Shown here one piece after another: positions 58,593 to 64,000 of a stretch of DNA of 64,000 bases. The notes beneath the pieces were generated by a model that saw only the letters and a list, made by a program, of their open reading frames with translations, had not been told where the DNA came from and searched no databases. The first letter of the stretch is position 1. The number at the start of each line of letters is the position of its first letter. Source of the stretch: Chrysomallon squamiferum (lineage: Eukaryota > Mollusca > Gastropoda > Neomphalida > Peltospiridae); assembly GCA_012295275.1 (NCBI GenBank), contig CM022667.1:20752910-20816909 (forward strand). The letters are read 5' to 3'. The translations under genes were made by a program, and so were the position numbers.

Positions 58593-58819
58593 AAGGGAAT
58601 CCAAAGAAGACCGCGAATTACTTTAAAAGCTAAAATATTCTCGTGCATCGTAAGAAGATAAAGGTCTCTAGGGGTTTAGATTCAGAACTTCATTTTCTTT
58701 GAAACAAAAATAAATAACACAGTCATCGTTTATTTATAACAAAATCAGTTTCCTTTATTTGATGACTATTTGGAATGTGTATGTGTTTGAGCGCGCGTCC
58801 GTGTGTGTGTGTGTGTGTA

Positions 58820-58868
<49 letters not shown>

Positions 58869-59165
58869 AATGAAAATTAATTTTGTCATAGTTAAAATGT
58901 AATTGAAGTCGTGAAACTAAAAAGAATACTTCAAAGCAAGCTTAAATTGAATGACGTCTGCGTCACTTTAAGATCAAAGAGCGATATACCCACATAGGTA
59001 AACACGTCTCATTAAATCAAAGACGATTACTGAAGATTTTTTACCTCTAATTTGAATGGTATTTTCCCAAACTTGCTTGATATAAATAAATACCAGCCAT
59101 ATAGCGTTACAGTGACTAACTGAAATAGTGTTATTAACTCAGAAACATGAGAATTCGCAAACAAT

Positions 59166-59166
<1 letters not shown>

Positions 59167-59230
<64 letters not shown>
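59167..59230. repeat. (TC)n microsatellite
   Basis: Perfect TC dinucleotide tract of about 64 bp. Confidence 0.96.
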
Positions 59231-59233
<3 letters not shown>

Positions 59234-60472
59234 TTTGAGCTGACATTACTTTTTAGTATATATATATATATATATATGTTTATGTGTTTAACTGACAGAT
59301 TCTTCTTATTATTACTAGTAGTAGTAGTAGTAGCAGTAATATAGTAGTAGTAGTAGGATTAGTAATAGCAGTAGTAGTAGTAGTGGTAGTAGTAATAATA
59401 GTAGTAGTAATTGTTATTATTGCTGTGGTTAATTCTATATTATTTATATGATTAGTCTAAATTACTGATTTCTGTTATTAAATATATTAGAAAAATGACA
59501 ACTACCTGATTTTTTTGGTAAAGATCATTTCAGAGTGTTGCCATTTTAAAATGTCAGCTGAAATTTTAAAAATAATCGATGGTTTTTGCCTACAGCCTAT
59601 GATAAAATAATGTTTATGAAATTATAATAACGCTGCAGGTTAACTCAGTTGGTGCACAATGTGAAACGAACACAAAACTCATTCTACAGAACAATATGAA
59701 AAACATAAATTCTCGCAACAAAAATGACATTAATTTTTTTTTTTAAATTGTTATTGATGTTATGCGAGAAATGATGATTTGTACTGAGAGATGAAATTTT
59801 TCTAATGGTCTCTAATTTCAGTATATTATCCGTCATCAATCACCTTAGACACAGGGATGTTTTTTGTTTCTTTGCAACCGTATAGTTCTTCTACTCATAT
59901 CAGAGTTTTTGACGATTCAGAAACTTAAATAAAAATATCACCTATACATTCATGACAAACTCAGGCATTCACTAAATGTTACCAGGAAAATAAACACATT
60001 TGCTAAACCGTTTCCATGACAAAGCACCAGCTATAAAAAACATTATTTTGAGTGGAGACTATATAGTGCTACACGCCTGGCGTTACACACAGAGTATTAA
60101 GAAAGAGCTGGCATGTAGAAATTGCTATTCCTTACTGATAATCCGACCCTAAGGACAAATAGGATTCTCATTAGGAAATGTCCGTTCAGATTGTTTTCTG
60201 TGAGAATGTAATGGGATACACCTACCATTATTATACTTATTCAGTTAGCAGATCTGTTGACATGTTGTTTGAAAGTCTGATATTGTCATGACAACCACGG
60301 ATTAACTAAATGTCAATGGCAAATGTAATATCACAAAGGAAAAGCTCTAGAGTGTTTTCTGATCTCTGTTATCATGTTATATAATATCCATATACGTCAT
60401 AATAACAGTGCCCAAATAAAAATGATTTCTGTATCTCTAGAAAGCATTGGGAAACATTATAATATATACTCT

Positions 60473-61505
60473 AACAGAAAAGAAACGCAAAAGTAGATTT
60501 TATTGACTTTGGGAATATCTGTCTAATGGATCAACAGAAAGCAGAAGAATTTTACACATACTTTCGCAATTCATTAACATTGATGGTATTACACTGAAAA
60601 GGTTAAATTTCAAGGCTATAACAGTATAATATCAATACGTTGTGTGCCCACCATGGAAGTCCAGAACAGCCTGACATCTCCTTGCCATGGCAGTAATGAC
60701 ATTACGAATTACACCTTGTGGAATGGTGGCCCACTCTGTCTGTAGTAATAATGCCAACTGAACACGATTCTGTGGCTATGGTTGATGCTGCCTCTGTCGT
60801 CTATCCAACTCATCCCATAAGTGCTCTATAGGGTTCAAATCCGGAGATTGGGAGGGCGAGGGCAGGACCTGAATGTTATTGTTGTGTAGGTACGTCGTAG
60901 TCGACGATGTTGTTGAATCAAAACCACTCTTGTTACAGGCCGTCTGGCTCGAATACCTGCCTCGCGTAAACGACTGCACACTGTCTGAGCCGATATTCTA
61001 CGCAGACCTCGGATTGCTGAAGCAGTAGAGGTAGCCGTGGTGGTTCTTTCCCCTAGATGAAGTACCCGTATGTAGCGGCCCTGGGCCCTGGAGGCTACAC
61101 GTGGTCTGCCTGATCTGGGGCGGTCACGTGTTGTTTGGTGTTGCTGGAACCGATACCACATCTCAAGATGGTGTTTCGTTGCGGTTCACTCAGTCGTGGC
61201 ATTTGTTTGATGTTGGGTCAGAACAAAAATAACGAACAGAAATATTCGAAAACCTTGCATTTTTATAACCCTCGTATTCAAGTTTCATGTGCCGCAGGTG
61301 CACATGCACTGGTAACATGGTTTGCATGCGGGGACGTTTTTTGCTAATAAACAGGCCATAGCCTTTATTTTGTGTTACCTGCTTTTTGGCGACTATAACT
61401 AAAGCTATACGTTTGAATCACCAAATGTTATTATATTCACAGTTTGTATGTGTCAGTTTACAATAGTTATTGAGAAATCAACCATTTTGCGTTTCATATC
61501 TCCCC
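60473..61505 (-). mobile_element. Non-autonomous Tc1-like element
   Basis: GAAACGCAAAA at 60482-60492 is mirrored by TTTTGCGTTTC at 61485-61495, placing inverted ends about 1.03 kb apart. Outer limits are uncertain by about 10 bp. The inside carries broken Tc1 transposase on the minus strand. Complete Tc1 elements of this type are about 1.6 kb, so roughly a third has been lost. Confidence 0.7.
60776..61202 (-). pseudogene. Tc1-like transposase with internal deletions
   Basis: The start MPRLSEPQRNTILR (ATG at 61202) is followed, after loss of most of the first helix-turn-helix, by WYRFQQHQTTRDRPRSGRPR (the AT-hook-like GRPR linker), RISAQTVCSRLREAGIRARR (second DNA-binding helix set), then a direct jump to NNNIQVLPSPSQSPDLNPIE and HLWDELDRR at the C-terminus. 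The first two catalytic Asp regions are missing. The N-terminal break and the central break also change frame. It cannot encode active transposase. Confidence 0.8.
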
Positions 61506-61944
61506 TAAAAAGCAACTTATCTCTATGAAATTTTCAGGGTATCAAGTTCATACCTTGAAATTAAAATTTTTCTCGGTAAGGTTATAGCTAATTATATATA
61601 GATATAAGTATAAACATTTTGATTTTGATATTTTCAACAAATAAAATTAAATATTGATATCTATATTTAAGATTCATTTTGAAAGTGAAAGGTGATCACC
61701 TTTCTTGTGCCTGTATGGTTTTATAAGGATATTTTCGTTGGCAGAATAAAAATAATTTTAGAACAGAAAAAGGAAAAAGTAAATAGCGAACCAATTGAGA
61801 AATATGTGTACTAAGCCACTAAAACGGCTTTTAATTTAGAAAACGGACGAACTGGAGTTAGCTACTTCCAACAGACTGCATATTGTAGGCTGGATAACTC
61901 TGAAGACGAATTTCATTTCATTTTAATAGGTCCACTGTATTTGC

Positions 61945-61976
<32 letters not shown>

Positions 61977-63665
61977 CAACAACAACAACAACTATAATAA
62001 TAATAATAACTGTTGCTTTTTTAAAGAGTAAGGTTAAGACCGTCTTTAAATTAATACAATTACTGTCTGTCCTGAATAGAAGACAACTTTGTAACCTTGG
62101 TAACTGTTTAAAACATGCATTGTATATAAGAGCGCAACATGTATAACTGTCCATCTCCAAATACGCATCCTCTTTTTTATGTTTATGCTGATAATTATTT
62201 GTATATGACTAATAATACTGTGTCCACTTGTTGGTATTTATGCTGATGATTATTTATAAATGACTTATAATATTGTACCTCTGTTATCATGAATGTTTAT
62301 GAGCTTAAAGTAAATAAGCTACTACGGGTAACACTTCATGATTACACTGAAGTGCTTTAATTATAAAAGGAAGTAAATGTGATTACGTGGATTTTGTTTT
62401 GAAATAAAAATGTTTTTAAACGCCTTAATAACTTTTCTATCGGATTGCGTCGATAATCTGTTTAAATAAATGTCAAATTTGATTAAAAAAATAATATATA
62501 TATATATATTAATTGGTTCACGTAACAATGATAGGTCGTCGTGAAGAGTTCTGGTGATAAACTAACTGAAAAAAAATTTAAATGGTTTTCTCAAATTTTT
62601 AACTTCATTCTTTAGTATACACTTGGAAAATAAATATGTGAGTATAACGCGATAATTTGACCTGTTAAAAGAAGAATTAATTTTAACAGTTTATAAACGT
62701 ACAGGAATTTGAAAGTATATTTCGGAGGATTCTTTACCTCGCCTTACAAAAGAAATTCAAACGTTTGAAAAACTCGTCTACAAGCCGTGAAGTATCCAGA
62801 CTTACCGACTCGTACTCGAGTGTGACGTATTTCAAATAGGAAATGCATGTAGTTGTAATTTCCGCACCCGAAGATCTGGTACAGAAGAAAATAATGGGTT
62901 TCGTAAAAATCGCATCTTTACTGGGCCAGAGTATGTTGTGGCATGTGAGGTAATTACAGTATAGGAAATATAATAATAGTATTATAATACAGGGCAATAC
63001 TTCTCTGTAACAGAATGTCTATTTTATAAAATTTTAAAAATTTAAATATATACATTTATTTGTGAGTATACGTATATTTGTATGTGTGTATGTATGTATG
63101 TATGTATGTATGTGTATATATACGTATGTATTTATGTGCGTGTGTGTATGTATTTTTGTGTTTGAATACTCTCTGTCCGTATGTATGTATTCGATGTTTT
63201 TAATATGTAATGTAAATATACGTGCAGATAATTATGTTTATATGTATGTATCGATGTAAGTATATAATTATGTTTCCTTTTAAGTACGTATGTATGTAAA
63301 TATACGTATGTATGTGTGCATTAGTTAGTTTTGCGTTATAAGACATCACCACATAACAAAAGAGTTGAACGAAATGCCACAACCAAATTGTAATAATGAA
63401 CTCAAAACATTAGTTTCGTACACTTTCTCAGGTGGGACAGTCTAAGTTACACACGTCACAAATTGAGACAGCAATCAAATCCACCCGTTTTGTACATACT
63501 CCCAGAGTAGCGCCTGGGTGTGCTACATATTAACACTGTCCAAGCATTTTCACATAGCCGATTTGATAAACACATCCTCAACAGAAGTTCACAAACATAA
63601 TTCATTATTGACAGAATAAATACACTGGCTGCTATAATATAATGCACAGGGATGTTTATGTTTGC

Positions 63666-63701
<36 letters not shown>

Positions 63702-64000
63702 ATTATAGGCAATCATCATAGGCAATTGAATGTTTGAATTTGTCAGTTTCCTTGCAGAAATAGCCTTTCTATATATTGGTGCAATTATTCATTTTAAATT
63801 TTTACCCTATTATTATATGTTATGTATATTTTAGTGGTCACCGCCATTTTATGACAATTCTAAACGTTTTTTTAAACATTTCTTTTTCAGATGTGTTAAA
63901 GAGTAGTCAGGTTATAATATAATGCTACAATGAATTAAAAGTTTCCATTAATACCTTTTAGATTTAGGAATCCCGCTAACTCCTTTCATGGATTACTCTT
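61506..64000. other. Non-coding region at the window edge
   Basis: No gene is recognised except a weak candidate exon at 62738-62875. It contains (AAT)/(AAC) repeats at about 61947-62007, (TA)n near 62494, (TATG)n at about 63079-63330 and (TTA)n at about 63667-63698. Confidence 0.6.
62738..62875 (-). other. Weak candidate internal exon of an unknown minus-strand gene
   Basis: Acceptor TTCTTCTGTACCAG and donor GCGAG|gtaaag bound 138 bp that stay open in one frame (SYLKYVTLEYES, then SLDTSRLVDEFFKRLNFFC). A second consensus donor (TCG|gtaagt) lies inside, and another frame also stays open up to it (IFGCGNYNYMHFLFE). Codon composition is less AT-rich than the surroundings. No family is recognised; partner exons would lie outside the window or be too short to see. 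Confidence 0.3.

Larger units (their letters stand above)
57528..60470. other. Non-coding region with simple repeats
   Basis: No gene is recognised. It holds TTTA-rich DNA at about 57900-58035, a 34-bp AT-centred palindrome at 58559-58592, a (GT)n/(GA)n tract at about 58800-58862, a (TC)n run at 59167-59230, a short (TA)n run near 59260 and an interrupted (TAG)n block at about 59315-59410. Confidence 0.65.

Overview
The window is eukaryotic nuclear DNA and almost certainly metazoan. It is strongly AT-rich, its genes are split by GT-AG introns of up to 9.4 kb, and it is dense in microsatellites and DNA transposons. The protein types (an animal ZDHHC1-like palmitoyltransferase, an UNC-93-like membrane protein, a Tigger/pogo transposase) together with very abundant (GA)n, (GT)n, (TTA)n and (GATA)n tracts suggest a mollusc, most likely a cephalopod. 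That assignment is inference and cannot be proved from the sequence alone.

Three host genes could be assembled exon by exon with intron phases that agree. (1) Minus strand, 12559 to 5047: a 3-exon gene for a 462-residue protein with an N-terminal MATH/TRAF-like domain and a C-terminal coiled coil. (2) Plus strand, 21353 to 26572: an 11-exon gene for a 556-residue DHHC palmitoyltransferase of the ZDHHC1 type, with a probable untranslated first exon near 20.74-20.89 kb. (3) Minus strand, 57131 to 36587: a 4-exon gene for a 520-residue UNC-93-like, 12-helix MFS-type protein whose first two introns hold about 18 kb of repeats. No operon-like or pathway link between the three is visible.

Layout. 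1-5046: intergenic, nothing recognised. 5047-12559: MATH gene; intron 1 holds a 47-bp tandem array and (GA)n, (GATA)n and (GT)n tracts. 12560-20740: intergenic, with a decayed fragment of a repetitive gene family at 16.1-16.6 kb. 20740-28.5 kb: ZDHHC1-like gene and 3' flank. 28593-31705: three DNA transposons end to end (a pogo-type MITE, a mariner/IS630-type remnant, and an apparently complete Tigger with an open transposase frame and TA target duplication). The Tigger carries a 170-bp insert that is almost identical to the 3' flank of the palmitoyltransferase gene 2.1 kb away. 31708-36225: intergenic, repeats only. 36226-57131: UNC-93-like gene; its introns contain a 15-copy 35-bp minisatellite rich in E-boxes, a 52-bp tandem repeat, two hAT-type MITEs, a LINE tail, a MULE remnant and a candidate poison exon. 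57132-64000: mostly non-coding, with a Tc1 element carrying internal deletions at 60.5-61.5 kb and two weak candidate exons.

No tRNA, rRNA, CRISPR array or prokaryotic feature was seen. The most unusual item is the 170-bp host-flank copy inside the intact Tigger. It is flanked by 8-bp direct repeats.
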